DNA from: JAAXVQ01 sp964604705
GTDB lineage: Bacteria > Oederibacteriota > JAAXVQ01
NCBI GenBank assembly: GCA_964604705.1
Contig: CAZSAP010000003.1
Coordinates: 1-64,000 of the forward strand
Direction of reading: 5' to 3'
DNA: 64,000 nt
This document shows, piece after piece, positions 44,248-52,895 of the stretch (the first letter of the stretch is position 1; each line of letters opens with the position of its first letter). The notes under the pieces are model-generated. The model searched no databases, was not told the DNA's origin, and was given only the letters and a program-made list of their open reading frames with translations. Both the position numbers and the translations under genes were made by a program.

Positions 44248-45189
44248 CTATTTGAAATTTATTTTTTCACGCACAACCACAAATGGTTTCGGGCGCACTT
44301 GCGAATGTATGGCTCCCACATATTCCCCGATCACCCCGAGAAAAAAAAGTTGAATGCCCGAGAAGAAACAGACCAGGACCACCACGCTGGCAATGCCCGG
44401 TGCTTGGAATTTCCAAAAAAACAACTTCAGGATGATGTACACCACCGCCAGAAGAAAACTCAATACCGAGAGTGAAACCCCGATGTACGTGCACATCCGA
44501 ATCGGAACAATGGAATAACTGATGAACGCGTTGATGGCATAGTCAATCAGGTAGCTCATATGGCTCTTGGAAAAACCGCGCTTGCGAGCCCGACGCGCGT
44601 ACACAATACCGAATTGCTTGAAGCCAATAGAAATAATCAACCCCCGGACATACGGCTTAAAATCGTCGATCTTCAACAACTCCGTGACCACTTTGCGATC
44701 CAAGAGGCGAAACCCGCCAACATTTTCCGGAAGCGGTTCGTTGGCCAACATGGCCGTGATGCGGTAGAACAATTTGCGCATGAAGAGCATGAGCGGATTG
44801 TCCTGAGTCTGGGGGCGAATGCCATAGACGACGTCGTAGCCTTCTTCCCACTTTTGAATAAATGTTGGGATCAAGTCTTCCGGGTCTTTCATGTTGGCGT
44901 CGAAGCTCACCACCGCGTCGCCGGAAGAGTATTTGTAGCCCATTAATTCCGTCTTCACCGGGCCAAAGTTTTTGGAGTACGATAAAACCTTCACCCGCTT
45001 ATCTTTGGCCGCCAGTTTTTTCAAAAGCACCAGGGTGTTGTCCGTGCTGCAGTTATCCATGAAGATATGCTCATAGTCATACTTCTTCATGAACGGGGCT
45101 AGGGTCTTCTTAATAACCTCGTACACCTCGTTAACCATGAGTTCTTCGTTGTACACAGCCGTGATGATGGAGATCAGTTTCTTCTTCAT
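44248..45189 (-). CDS. Polyprenol-phosphate glycosyltransferase (GT2, ArnC/GtrB-like)
   Basis: 313 residues. It has SIITAVYNEELMVNEVYEVI, FMDNCSTDNT, LSYSKNFGPVKTEL and VVSFDANMKDPEDLIP in the GT-A domain. Two C-terminal membrane helices lie at about 225-295. It would charge undecaprenyl phosphate with a sugar. Expected acidic metal-binding residues are present, although the usual DADLQDP reads DANMKDP. It stands alone between the SDR gene and the palindromic repeat at 45239-45281. Confidence 0.92.
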   Translation of the reverse strand: MKKKLISIITAVYNEELMVNEVYEVIKKTLAPFMKKYDYEHIFMDNCSTDNTLVLLKKLAAKDKRVKVLSYSKNFGPVKTELMGYKYSSGDAVVSFDANMKDPEDLIPTFIQKWEEGYDVVYGIRPQTQDNPLMLFMRKLFYRITAMLANEPLPENVGGFRLLDRKVVTELLKIDDFKPYVRGLIISIGFKQFGIVYARRARKRGFSKSHMSYLIDYAINAFISYSIVPIRMCTYIGVSLSVLSFLLAVVYIILKLFFWKFQAPGIASVVVLVCFFSGIQLFFLGVIGEYVGAIHSQVRPKPFVVVREKINFK

Positions 45190-45238
45190 ATCCGCTCCCT
45201 GGGAAAACGTTCCTAATTAAACTGACACCTAACAAACG

Positions 45239-45281
45239 CCCCCTCACTCCCCCGCTTTACCAAAGAGGGGGAGTGAGGGGG
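45239..45281. repeat. 15-bp perfect inverted repeat, dispersed family copy 1
   Basis: The left arm (45239-45253, CCCCCTCACTCCCCC) and right arm (45267-45281) are perfect complements around a 13-nt loop. In RNA from the plus strand the stem extends to 19 pairs with one G-U. The central 23 bases (45249-45271: C5, a loop reading GCTTTACCAAAGA, G5) recur exactly at 52774-52796. It lies in the gap between rfbH and the GT2 gene. Confidence 0.85.
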
Positions 45282-45295
45282 TGTTGATTTTATCC

Positions 45296-46609
45296 TTAGT
45301 ATTTCGCCATAAACGCCTTGAGCACTTTTTCAATGTACTTGAGCTTCTCAGCCGTGATGCCCGGATATACGCCGATCCAGAAAAGTTGGTTCATGACCTT
45401 GTCGGTGTTTTCCAAGGTGCCCACAACGCGGTACTTGGTCTTGGCATACGCCGGCTGCTTGATCAAGTTCCCGCCAAAGAGCATGCGTGTGGCAATGCGG
45501 TTGTCCTCCAGGTGCTGGACAATGTCCGCACGTTCAAACGGGGCATTGTCCTTGACCAAGACGGGAAACCCAAACCAACTTGGAACGCTCTTGGCTGTGG
45601 CCTGCGGGATTAACAAGTATTCAGAAAACGCCGAAAACATCTTGTCCAAGGTGGCAAAATTTTTCTGACGCGCCTTGATAAAACCGGGCAATTTTTTCAT
45701 TTGGGACACACCGATGGCTGCCTGCATGTCCGTCACTTTTAAGTTGTACCCTATGTGCGAGTAAATGTACTTGTGATCGTAACCGTAAGGCAGATCGCCC
45801 ATTTTCCAACAGAAACGGTTCTTGCAGGTATCGTCATGCCCGGGCTCACACCAGCAATCGCGCCCCCAGTCACGGAAGGAAAGAATACTCCGGCGGAGCA
45901 ACGCGTTGTTGGTCAGCAGTGCACCGCCCTCCCCCATGGTCATGTGATGCGCCGGATAGAAACTGCAGGTGGCTATGTCCCCGAAGCTCCCGGTCATCTT
46001 CCCGCCGTAGGTTGAGCCCAAGGCGTCGCAGTTGTCTTCCACATACCAAAGGTTATGCTGCTTGGCCACTTTTTGGATGGCTGCCACATTCACCGGGTTG
46101 CCCAGGGTATGCGCCACGAAAATAGCCTTGGTCTTGGGGGTGATGGCTTTTCCCAGCTTTTCCACCTGCACATTGTACGTACCCAGTTCCACATCCACAA
46201 ACACAGGAACACACCCGTTCTGAATGATGGGATTGAGCGTCGTGGGAAAACCGCAGGCCGTGGTAATAACCTCGTCCCCCGGCTTGACCTGGCGTTCCTT
46301 GAGCAGCGGCGAGGTCAAGGCGGTCATGGCCAGCAAGTTGGCCGAAGACCCGGAATTGGTCAGGAGGCAGTGCTTGACGCCGACAAACTCGGCAAATTCC
46401 TTCTCAAATTGCTGGGCATAACGACCGGCCGTGAGCCAAAAATCAAGCGAAGCATCAACTGCATGAATCATGTCATTGGCGTCGTAAAGACGCCCAGCGT
46501 AATTGACCAGGCTTTTCCCCGGGACAAAACGCTCTTGTTTTTTTCGTAATTCAGAAATCTTCTTGACCCGGTCAAAAATCTCCTTACGCAGCTGTTTTTC
46601 TTGACTCAT
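45296..46609 (-). CDS. rfbH: CDP-4-keto-6-deoxyglucose 3-dehydrase (RfbH/AscC/DdhC, E1)
   Basis: 437 residues, the usual length of this PLP and [2Fe-2S] enzyme. It removes the C3 hydroxyl of CDP-4-keto-6-deoxyglucose. The PLP-lysine position is replaced by histidine (FYPAHHMTMGEGG), the hallmark that makes it a dehydrase and not an aminotransferase. The iron-sulfur cysteines are C194, C252, C254 and C262, exactly the C-X57-C-X1-C-X7-C spacing of E1. A partner reductase (E3, RfbI/DdhD) is not in this window. It diverges from the acetaldehyde dehydrogenase operon. Confidence 0.95.
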   Translation of the reverse strand: MSQEKQLRKEIFDRVKKISELRKKQERFVPGKSLVNYAGRLYDANDMIHAVDASLDFWLTAGRYAQQFEKEFAEFVGVKHCLLTNSGSSANLLAMTALTSPLLKERQVKPGDEVITTACGFPTTLNPIIQNGCVPVFVDVELGTYNVQVEKLGKAITPKTKAIFVAHTLGNPVNVAAIQKVAKQHNLWYVEDNCDALGSTYGGKMTGSFGDIATCSFYPAHHMTMGEGGALLTNNALLRRSILSFRDWGRDCWCEPGHDDTCKNRFCWKMGDLPYGYDHKYIYSHIGYNLKVTDMQAAIGVSQMKKLPGFIKARQKNFATLDKMFSAFSEYLLIPQATAKSVPSWFGFPVLVKDNAPFERADIVQHLEDNRIATRMLFGGNLIKQPAYAKTKYRVVGTLENTDKVMNQLFWIGVYPGITAEKLKYIEKVLKAFMAKY

Positions 46610-46948
46610 GTGCCTCGACCGTCCTTTTAAAAATAAACGTACCTATTCTTTTCAAAGCTATTCATCCAACAGGTAATTCCAAAACCGCTTTATTTCCGGC
46701 TTATTTTATAGGTGTATTGTCAAAATAGTGACGTCAGAATAGCAAAAACCATTCTTTTCTTCAAGCAGATATAAGGAACCATAAAAAACGTGACAGTATT
46801 TAACCATTCATGGTAGTCTAGCGTTGATTTTCGTACTTAGAATGATCGCTATATTGTCCTTTTTCCTGAATTTTAAAAGACCTATCGGCAATAAATCCGC
46901 GCCAACGACAAACTTTTTCCATCTATGCGCGAGAGAACGGGGTTAGAC
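46610..46948. other. Divergent intergenic region between rfbH and the dehydrogenase-aldolase operon
   Basis: About 340 AT-rich bases carry the promoters for two divergent units. No frame of gene quality and no strong hairpin is visible. A TATATT at about 46850 on the plus side is a possible -10 box, but its -35 spacing is poor, so I do not mark it. The region would be the natural control point for both halves of the branched-sugar genes. Confidence 0.6.
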
Positions 46949-47842
46949 GTGAAAAAAATCAAAGTAGGTATTATCGGAACAGGCAATATCGGGACTGACC
47001 TTTTAGTTAAGGTCCAGCGTTCCAAGGTTTTGGAATGCGGTATGTTCGCCGGCCGTAATCCCAATTCCGAAGGGGTGAAGCGCGCCGAGGCTATGGGCGT
47101 CCCTACCTCCACGGAATCCATTAAGGCCATTGAGGCTGATCCCAGCTGCTGTGACATCGTGTTTGATGCCACCTCGGCCAAGATTCACTTAATGCACGCT
47201 CCGATCTTGAAAGCCTTGGGTAAATTCGCCATCGACCTTACCCCGGCCCAAGTGGGCAAAATGTGCGTACCGGTCATCAACTTGGAAGAATGCCTGAAGC
47301 TCGACAATGTCAACCTGGTCACCTGCGGTGGGCAAGCCACCATCCCGATTGCCTATGCCATTAAACAGGTCCAAACCGACGTGGATTACATTGAAATCGT
47401 AGCCAGTATTTCCTCTAAGTCCGCCGGTCCGGGCACACGGGTCAACGTGGATGAATTCACCCAGACCACACGGGAAGCGCTCTCCCACTTCACCGGCGTT
47501 CCCAAGACCAAGGCCATGATCATCTTGAACCCGGCCGATCCGCCGGTCATTATGCGCAACACCATTTACGCCCGCACCTCGGGCACCTTCAAGGAAGCGG
47601 AGCTCAAAGCCGCCATCCATGAGATGGTGAAGAAGATCCAGGCCTATGTCCCTGGCTACCGTTTGGTCCAAGAGCCCATCGCGGAAAACAACCGCTTCAC
47701 CACCATGATTGAAGTCGTGGGCCTGGGCGACTACCTCCCGGCGTATTCGGGAAACTTAGATATTATTACCTGCGCCGCACTGAACATTGCAGAAGTGTAC
47801 GCCCAGCGGAAGCTCGGGTTCAAGGAAGGGAGTGCCTCATGA
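46949..47842 (+). CDS. Acylating acetaldehyde dehydrogenase (DmpF/MhpF family)
   Basis: About 297 residues. Family motifs are KVGIIGTGNIGTDLL (NAD binding), DIVFDATSAKIHL and the catalytic cysteine in VTCGGQATIPI. The enzyme interconverts acetaldehyde and acetyl-CoA and channels acetaldehyde to or from its aldolase partner. I prefer GTG 46949 (MKKIKVG), preceded by GGGG, over ATG 46925, which lacks a site. It overlaps the aldolase gene by 4 nt, as in catechol meta-cleavage operons. No other meta-cleavage gene is present, and the neighbours make CDP-sugars. Confidence 0.93.
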   Translation: MKKIKVGIIGTGNIGTDLLVKVQRSKVLECGMFAGRNPNSEGVKRAEAMGVPTSTESIKAIEADPSCCDIVFDATSAKIHLMHAPILKALGKFAIDLTPAQVGKMCVPVINLEECLKLDNVNLVTCGGQATIPIAYAIKQVQTDVDYIEIVASISSKSAGPGTRVNVDEFTQTTREALSHFTGVPKTKAMIILNPADPPVIMRNTIYARTSGTFKEAELKAAIHEMVKKIQAYVPGYRLVQEPIAENNRFTTMIEVVGLGDYLPAYSGNLDIITCAALNIAEVYAQRKLGFKEGSAS

Positions 47843-48879
47843 GCAATCTTTTATTTTTTGATTCCACTCTGCGCGACGGGTCACACGCCATTGCGCATCA
47901 ACTAAACGAAGAACAAATCAGCAACTATTGCAGGCAAATCGACGACGCTGGACTGCATACAGTCATTGTTGGACACGGCAATGGCCTGGGTGCGTCCTCG
48001 CTCCAGGTAGGACTCTCCAAACTTACGGACGATGTCATGCTTTCCACAGCCCGCCGCGAGTTGAAGAAAACCAAGTTGGGCGTGTTTCTCATTCCTGGAT
48101 TCGGAACCATTAAAGACAACCTTTCCCCGGCCCTGGACCTGGGTGTGGATTTGGTCTGCGTGGGCGTGCACTGCACGGAAGCCGATGTCACACAACAGCA
48201 TATTGAGTATGTCCGCAAGCAGGGCAAAGACGCATACGGTATTCTCATGATGTACCACATGACCACGCCTGAACGCCTGCTGGAGGAAGCCAAGAAAATG
48301 CAGAGCTACGGCGCCATGGGCATTGTCATCATGGACTCGGCCGGAGCATCGACGCCGGACATGGTGGTCAAGACCATGACACTGCTTTCGTCCAACTTGA
48401 CTATTCGTGTTGGCTTCCATGCCCACAACAACATGGGCTTGGCCGTATCCAATTCCGTATTGGCCATCGAGAACGGAGCCACGATCATTGATGCCACCTT
48501 GCGTGGCTTTGGCGCAGGTGCCGGCAACTGCCAATTGGAAGTGTTGGCGGGCTTGATGCAAAAAATCGGGATCGAATCCGGCTTGGACCTCTACCGTCTC
48601 ATGGATGTCAGCGAAGATCAAGTCACCAAAATGATGACCAAGCCTCAGGAAATCACCTCCATCAGTCTTATCAGCGGCATGGCCGGTGTATTCTCGGCGT
48701 TTGCCACGCAGGTAAAAAAAGCCGCCGCACAATTCAAAGTGGATCCGCGCGACATTTTCATTGAACTGGGCAAACGCAAGATTGTGGGCGGGCAGGAAGA
48801 CTTTATTGTGGATGTGGCCATGAACCTGGCGCAACAGAAAAAACCTGAGGATGTGTATGCGTTGGAATCGTTGCTATAA
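47839..48879 (+). CDS. 4-hydroxy-2-oxovalerate aldolase (DmpG/MhpE family)
   Basis: 346 residues of the DRE-TIM/HMGL-like aldolase fold: DSTLRDGSHAIAHQ with the metal-binding Asp, FHAHNNMGLAVSNS, and DATLRGFGAGAGNCQLEV. The C-terminal communication domain is present (KVDPRDIFIELGKRKIVGGQ). DmpG condenses or cleaves pyruvate plus an aldehyde, giving 4-hydroxy-2-oxo acids, with acetaldehyde tunnelled to DmpF. The pair is intact and co-translated. Here, beside sugar genes, the synthetic direction (acetaldehyde plus pyruvate) seems likelier than aromatic breakdown; that is inference. Confidence 0.93.
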   Translation: MSNLLFFDSTLRDGSHAIAHQLNEEQISNYCRQIDDAGLHTVIVGHGNGLGASSLQVGLSKLTDDVMLSTARRELKKTKLGVFLIPGFGTIKDNLSPALDLGVDLVCVGVHCTEADVTQQHIEYVRKQGKDAYGILMMYHMTTPERLLEEAKKMQSYGAMGIVIMDSAGASTPDMVVKTMTLLSSNLTIRVGFHAHNNMGLAVSNSVLAIENGATIIDATLRGFGAGAGNCQLEVLAGLMQKIGIESGLDLYRLMDVSEDQVTKMMTKPQEITSISLISGMAGVFSAFATQVKKAAAQFKVDPRDIFIELGKRKIVGGQEDFIVDVAMNLAQQKKPEDVYALESLL

Positions 48880-49036
48880 AATTCAGTAGTCATTTCCGCA
48901 TACCGCACGCGGGAATCAGGTGACTTTGATTTACAAATGTTTAACGTCACTGGATCCCCGATACCACCTTTCGGGAATGACAACTTATTTGGAATATGCA
49001 GAACCATCCAGTCTATCCAAAGTGAGGTTTAACCAC

Positions 49037-50854
49037 ATGCGGGTTTCCGATTATATTTTTAAATTTCTAACCGACCGGGGTGTGGATACGGTCTTCATGG
49101 TCTCGGGCGGTCAAGCCATGTTTTTGGTGGACGCCCTGTACAAACATCCAACCATCAAGGTCATTTGCACGCACCATGAACAAGCAGCCGCCATGGCGGC
49201 CGAAGCCTACGGGCGCATCACCGGCAAATTGGGCGTGGCCTTGGTCACGGCCGGTCCGGGCAGCATGAACGCCACCAACGGCTTGGTCGGAGGCTGGACT
49301 GATTCGGCGCCCATGATGATCATTTCTGGACAGTCCGCGTTGAACTGTGTGCAGTACCAGGCCAAGACCAAAATCCGCCAGTACGGCATCCAGGGCATTT
49401 ACATCAAGCCCTTGGTGGAAAGCGCCACCAAATACTTTAAGACCGTTGACGATCCCAGCAAGATCTCCCTTTACATGGGTGAAGCCTACCACTTGGCCAC
49501 CACCGGACGTCCTGGCCCGGTCTGGATTGATGTTCCCCTGGATGTGCAGCGCATGGAAGTGCCTATGAACCTGCTCTCGGAATTCACGCCGGCACCGTCA
49601 ACCCTGGATGCGGCCCAACTAAAAAAAGACGTGGCTGAGACCCTACGTTTGCTCAAGCAAGCCAAGCGTCCGATCATTATTGCCGGACAGGGAGTGCGCA
49701 GTGCCCATGCGGTGGATGAATTACTCAAGGCCGTCACTCGGTTCAACATCCCTACACTTACCTCGCGTCTGGGCATTGACCTCATGGAATCCGAACATCC
49801 ACTCTATGTAGGTCGTCCGGGAAACTACGGTGAACGTTCGGCCAACTTCGCCACCCAAAACGCCGATGTGATTATTGCCATCGGCTCGCGCTTGGCTTCA
49901 GCCTTGGTCGGACACGATGCCAAGAGTTTCGGGCTGAATGCCACCAAGATCATGGTAGACATTGATCCCGAAGAATTGAACAAACCCGGAGCCGAGATCC
50001 AAGTCAAAATCCAAAACGATGTAAAAGTGTTCCTTGTAGAATTATTGAAACAGGCCGGCAGCGAAACTTACCCGGATTATTCCGAATGGGTCAAAACCTG
50101 CCAGAGCTGGAAGCAGCGCTACCCGGTCATGCAGGAAGAGTACAAAACCGAAAAGCCTGTGAACTCATATTACTTCACCGACGTTCTGTCCAAACTCTCA
50201 ACGCCTGAAGACATGATCTTGGTGGACACCGGGTCGTGCTTCCACGTGGCCTGCCAAGGGTGGAAAATAAAAAAGAACCAGCACTTTCTCACCACCGGTG
50301 GTTTGTCGTCGATGGGTTACTGGGCGGCGGGTCTGGGTGCCTGCCTGGCCAACAAGGGCAAGCGCACGCTGGTCATCACCGGCGACGGCAGCTTGCAGAT
50401 GAACATTCAGGAACTGGCCACCATCAAGCACAACAACCTGAACATGAAAATATTCATCTTCAACAACAACGGATATCTGTTGATCCGTTTTACTCAGAAA
50501 AACTTGATGGAAGGGCGCTTGATCGGTGAGGGGCCCGAGACCGGCGTCTGGTGCCCTGACTCCTTGAAAATCGCCGCGGCCTATGGTATTCCCGGCGTGC
50601 GCATCGAGTCGCCTGAGGGCTTGGAAAAGCAAATCCAGGCCGTGCTCGACATGCCTGGCCCTGTGATCTGCGACATCATAACCCCCGAGTGGCAGCTGAT
50701 CGTCCCGCGCGTCTCGTCGGAAAAAAAACCGGACGGCACGTTGGTTTCCAAGCCTTACGAGGACATGTTCCCGTTCTTGAGCCGCGAGGAATATCTCGCC
50801 AACATGATTGTGAAGCCCTCGACCGGCGAGAAGAAAATTACCGGCGCACATTAA
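49037..50854 (+). CDS. Thiamine-diphosphate carboligase, acetolactate-synthase-like (YerE-like candidate)
   Basis: About 605 residues with the three ThDP-enzyme domains. The cofactor-activating Glu is E48 (HHEQAAAMAAEAYGR). The ThDP/Mg motif starts GDGS at 449-452 and ends near FNNNGYL. The central domain could hold FAD or a remnant. ALS-like enzymes decarboxylate a 2-oxo acid and add the acyl unit to an acceptor carbonyl. In Yersinia, YerE does this on CDP-3,6-dideoxy-4-ketoglucose. ATG 49037 has GAGGT 8 nt upstream. The 157-nt gap after the aldolase shows no other gene. Confidence 0.88.
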   Translation: MRVSDYIFKFLTDRGVDTVFMVSGGQAMFLVDALYKHPTIKVICTHHEQAAAMAAEAYGRITGKLGVALVTAGPGSMNATNGLVGGWTDSAPMMIISGQSALNCVQYQAKTKIRQYGIQGIYIKPLVESATKYFKTVDDPSKISLYMGEAYHLATTGRPGPVWIDVPLDVQRMEVPMNLLSEFTPAPSTLDAAQLKKDVAETLRLLKQAKRPIIIAGQGVRSAHAVDELLKAVTRFNIPTLTSRLGIDLMESEHPLYVGRPGNYGERSANFATQNADVIIAIGSRLASALVGHDAKSFGLNATKIMVDIDPEELNKPGAEIQVKIQNDVKVFLVELLKQAGSETYPDYSEWVKTCQSWKQRYPVMQEEYKTEKPVNSYYFTDVLSKLSTPEDMILVDTGSCFHVACQGWKIKKNQHFLTTGGLSSMGYWAAGLGACLANKGKRTLVITGDGSLQMNIQELATIKHNNLNMKIFIFNNNGYLLIRFTQKNLMEGRLIGEGPETGVWCPDSLKIAAAYGIPGVRIESPEGLEKQIQAVLDMPGPVICDIITPEWQLIVPRVSSEKKPDGTLVSKPYEDMFPFLSREEYLANMIVKPSTGEKKITGAH

Positions 50855-50937
50855 GAGCAAGGCAACGGCAGGCGAGCAAACACTATCCAAATAGGCTATA
50901 CGGATATTTATTATCCCGATGGAAATTTAATTTGATT

Positions 50938-50984
50938 GTCAACTCCCCCTCAATCCTTCTCTTAAATAAAGCGGGGGAGTTGAC
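50938..50984. repeat. 12-bp perfect inverted repeat, dispersed family copy 2
   Basis: GTCAACTCCCCC (50938-50949) pairs with GGGGGAGTTGAC (50973-50984) across a 23-nt loop. The right side reads TAAAGCGGGGG, the complement of CCCCCGCTTTA at the core of the copies at 45249 and 52774, so this is a divergent copy in opposite orientation. It lies between the carboligase and SDR genes. Confidence 0.75.
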
Positions 50985-51047
50985 ATATTCCCACATAGAT
51001 TTAACTTTGAGGCTATTTTTTAGAAAGCAGGTCTTGTACCTTACTCC

Positions 51048-51983
51048 ATGAAAAAGAAAATCGCCGTGGTTGGTGCAACCGGACACATTGCCAAGGGTTT
51101 GCTTTTCGGTTGGAAAGAAAACCCCTCTTTGGAACTGCATGCGTATGCCCGTTCCACGGATCGGTTGACCGCGTTTCTTCAGGCCAACGGCTTGTTCCCT
51201 GGCGTTGCGGTGTACCCCATGCAGGACTTCGGCCGTTTAGATGTGGATGCGGTCATTAATGGCGTGGGCATCGGCAACCCCACCCGCTTGACCGAACATC
51301 CGGAAGAAATTTTCACCCTCACGGAAGAGTACGACAATCTCATCTTGAACTATCTCGCCGCGCATCCTACGGTCCATTACATTCACTTTAGCAGCGGTGC
51401 GGTGTACGGTCCGGAGTTCGCTTCCCCGGCCACGGAGACCTCGACGCATGCACTTCCCGTCAACCGATTCTCCACCACCCATTTTTACAGCCTGGCCAAG
51501 ATTCACTCCGAGGCCAAGCATCGCGCCCGCCCGGATTTGAACATCGTGGATCTGCGCATCTTCGGCTATTTCAGCCGCTTCACGGACACGGAACAGAAAT
51601 ATTTTTTAAACGACATCATCCACGCCATTCGCACCCAGTCGCCCTTGCATACCAACCCGGACACTTTTATGCGCGACTTTGTCCACTTTCGCGACCTCAC
51701 CGCCTGCCTGGAGCTCTGCTTGGCCCAACCTAGCATCAATGCCGCGTTGGACATGTACAGTTTGAAGCCCATTGGAAAATTCGAGGTTTTGGATTTCTTC
51801 CGTGATCAGTACGGGTTGGTCTATCAGGTGGGCGAGACCTCTTGTCATGCATCGCCGACAGGGAGTAAACCCTATTATTATTCCCTCAACCGGAGTGCCG
51901 AGACCCTCCTGGGGTATCACCCCACGCACTCGTCCCTGGACAGCCTGCGTGAGGAAGTTCCCTTTCTTTTACCCAAACCATAG
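51048..51983 (+). CDS. SDR nucleotide-sugar reductase/epimerase
   Basis: 311 residues. The NAD(P) motif is VVGATGHIAKGL, the catalytic serine region is HFSSGAVYGPEF, and YSLAK supplies the Tyr and Lys. The sequence is a divergent extended SDR. As last gene of the plus-strand block after the carboligase, it is the best candidate to reduce the branched keto group, like YerF, or to be a CDP-paratose/abequose-type synthase. Its ribosome-binding site is weak. Function is inferred from position. Confidence 0.82.
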   Translation: MKKKIAVVGATGHIAKGLLFGWKENPSLELHAYARSTDRLTAFLQANGLFPGVAVYPMQDFGRLDVDAVINGVGIGNPTRLTEHPEEIFTLTEEYDNLILNYLAAHPTVHYIHFSSGAVYGPEFASPATETSTHALPVNRFSTTHFYSLAKIHSEAKHRARPDLNIVDLRIFGYFSRFTDTEQKYFLNDIIHAIRTQSPLHTNPDTFMRDFVHFRDLTACLELCLAQPSINAALDMYSLKPIGKFEVLDFFRDQYGLVYQVGETSCHASPTGSKPYYYSLNRSAETLLGYHPTHSSLDSLREEVPFLLPKP

Positions 51984-51988
51984 GTTCG

Positions 51989-52732
51989 TTATTTCAGCGT
52001 CAACGTCATCCCGTCGTACGCCACGCGCGTTTTTCTGAAAATCGTTTTCGCCACGACCCCTGCCTGCCGTCGATCGGCCAGGGTGGGGTAACGACTGGCA
52101 TCAAAGTGCATAAGCACCAGTTGCTTCACACCTTCCTCTTTGGCGACTTGTGCGCTTTCTTCAGGATTAAGGTGGGGCCATTGGGGATGCACCTCTCCCG
52201 GGCGATGCGCACATTCGGTAATAAGCAGATCCGCCTGTCGTGCCAGGGTTCGGTAGTTGGGACAGATCCCTGTATCGGTAGCATACACGAGCGACGTCTC
52301 GCCCTCGGTCAGACGGTACCCCAAGCAGGGTGACGAATGGATCAAACGGGCCCAACGCAGATCAAAAGGAAGAGTCAGTTTTTCGTCCAAGGTCAAATGG
52401 GTCACGGCATATGGAAGTTTGTCCACGGGCACGGAGAACGGTTGGGCCAACAACGTCTTCAGGGGAGCCTTGAACATCTTGGGCAAAACCAATTTGAGCC
52501 CTTGTTTGAAGCGAAACTTGGCCAAGGCGTGCAATCCCGCCACATGGTCCAGATGCAAGTGACTTAGGAACACATAGATGGGTTTGCGTGTTTGTATGTA
52601 TGCATCCAGGCGTACCAGTCCGTTGCCCGCATCAAAAACCACATACGCGTTGCGCGTCTCCACCAAAACACTGGGAGTGTATCCTGTGGACGAGTCGTAC
52701 CATCCGTTGGTGCCTAAAAAAGTCAGCTTCAT
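51989..52732 (-). CDS. Metallo-beta-lactamase-fold hydrolase (RNase Z-like)
   Basis: 247 residues. The zinc-binding motif is in FLSHLHLDHVAGLHAL, with more ligands in DLLITECAHR, YATDTG and LVLMHFD. The fold resembles RNase Z and PhnP-type phosphodiesterases. The N-terminal LTFLGTNGWYDSSTGYTPSVL is typical. Its role among sugar genes is unknown. It could hydrolyse a cyclic phosphate or nucleotide, or be an unrelated passenger. It converges on the SDR gene with a 5-nt gap. Confidence 0.88.
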   Translation of the reverse strand: MKLTFLGTNGWYDSSTGYTPSVLVETRNAYVVFDAGNGLVRLDAYIQTRKPIYVFLSHLHLDHVAGLHALAKFRFKQGLKLVLPKMFKAPLKTLLAQPFSVPVDKLPYAVTHLTLDEKLTLPFDLRWARLIHSSPCLGYRLTEGETSLVYATDTGICPNYRTLARQADLLITECAHRPGEVHPQWPHLNPEESAQVAKEEGVKQLVLMHFDASRYPTLADRRQAGVVAKTIFRKTRVAYDGMTLTLK

Positions 52733-52773
52733 CTTTTTCTCCTGACAACACCTATTTTTATGCCTACCTCGAT

Positions 52774-52796
52774 CCCCCGCTTTACCAAAGAGGGGG
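52774..52796. repeat. Dispersed palindromic repeat copy 3
   Basis: C5 and G5 arms flank the loop GCTTTACCAAAGA, giving 23 bases identical to 45249-45271. Outer arms are not conserved here. It lies between the hydrolase gene and rfbG. Confidence 0.8.
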
Positions 52797-52895
52797 CGGG
52801 TGGAGTTCTACTAAATAAAAGCCCTGTGCACGTTTGCACGCGACAGGGTTGTCAACAACGAGTTTATGCCGAAACGCGTTTGGCGCTTTCTAGCC

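Noticed and set aside
47902..48834. Long minus-strand frame opposite the aldolase
   Set aside because: It is the antisense shadow of a conserved aldolase gene with complete motifs and has no features of its own.
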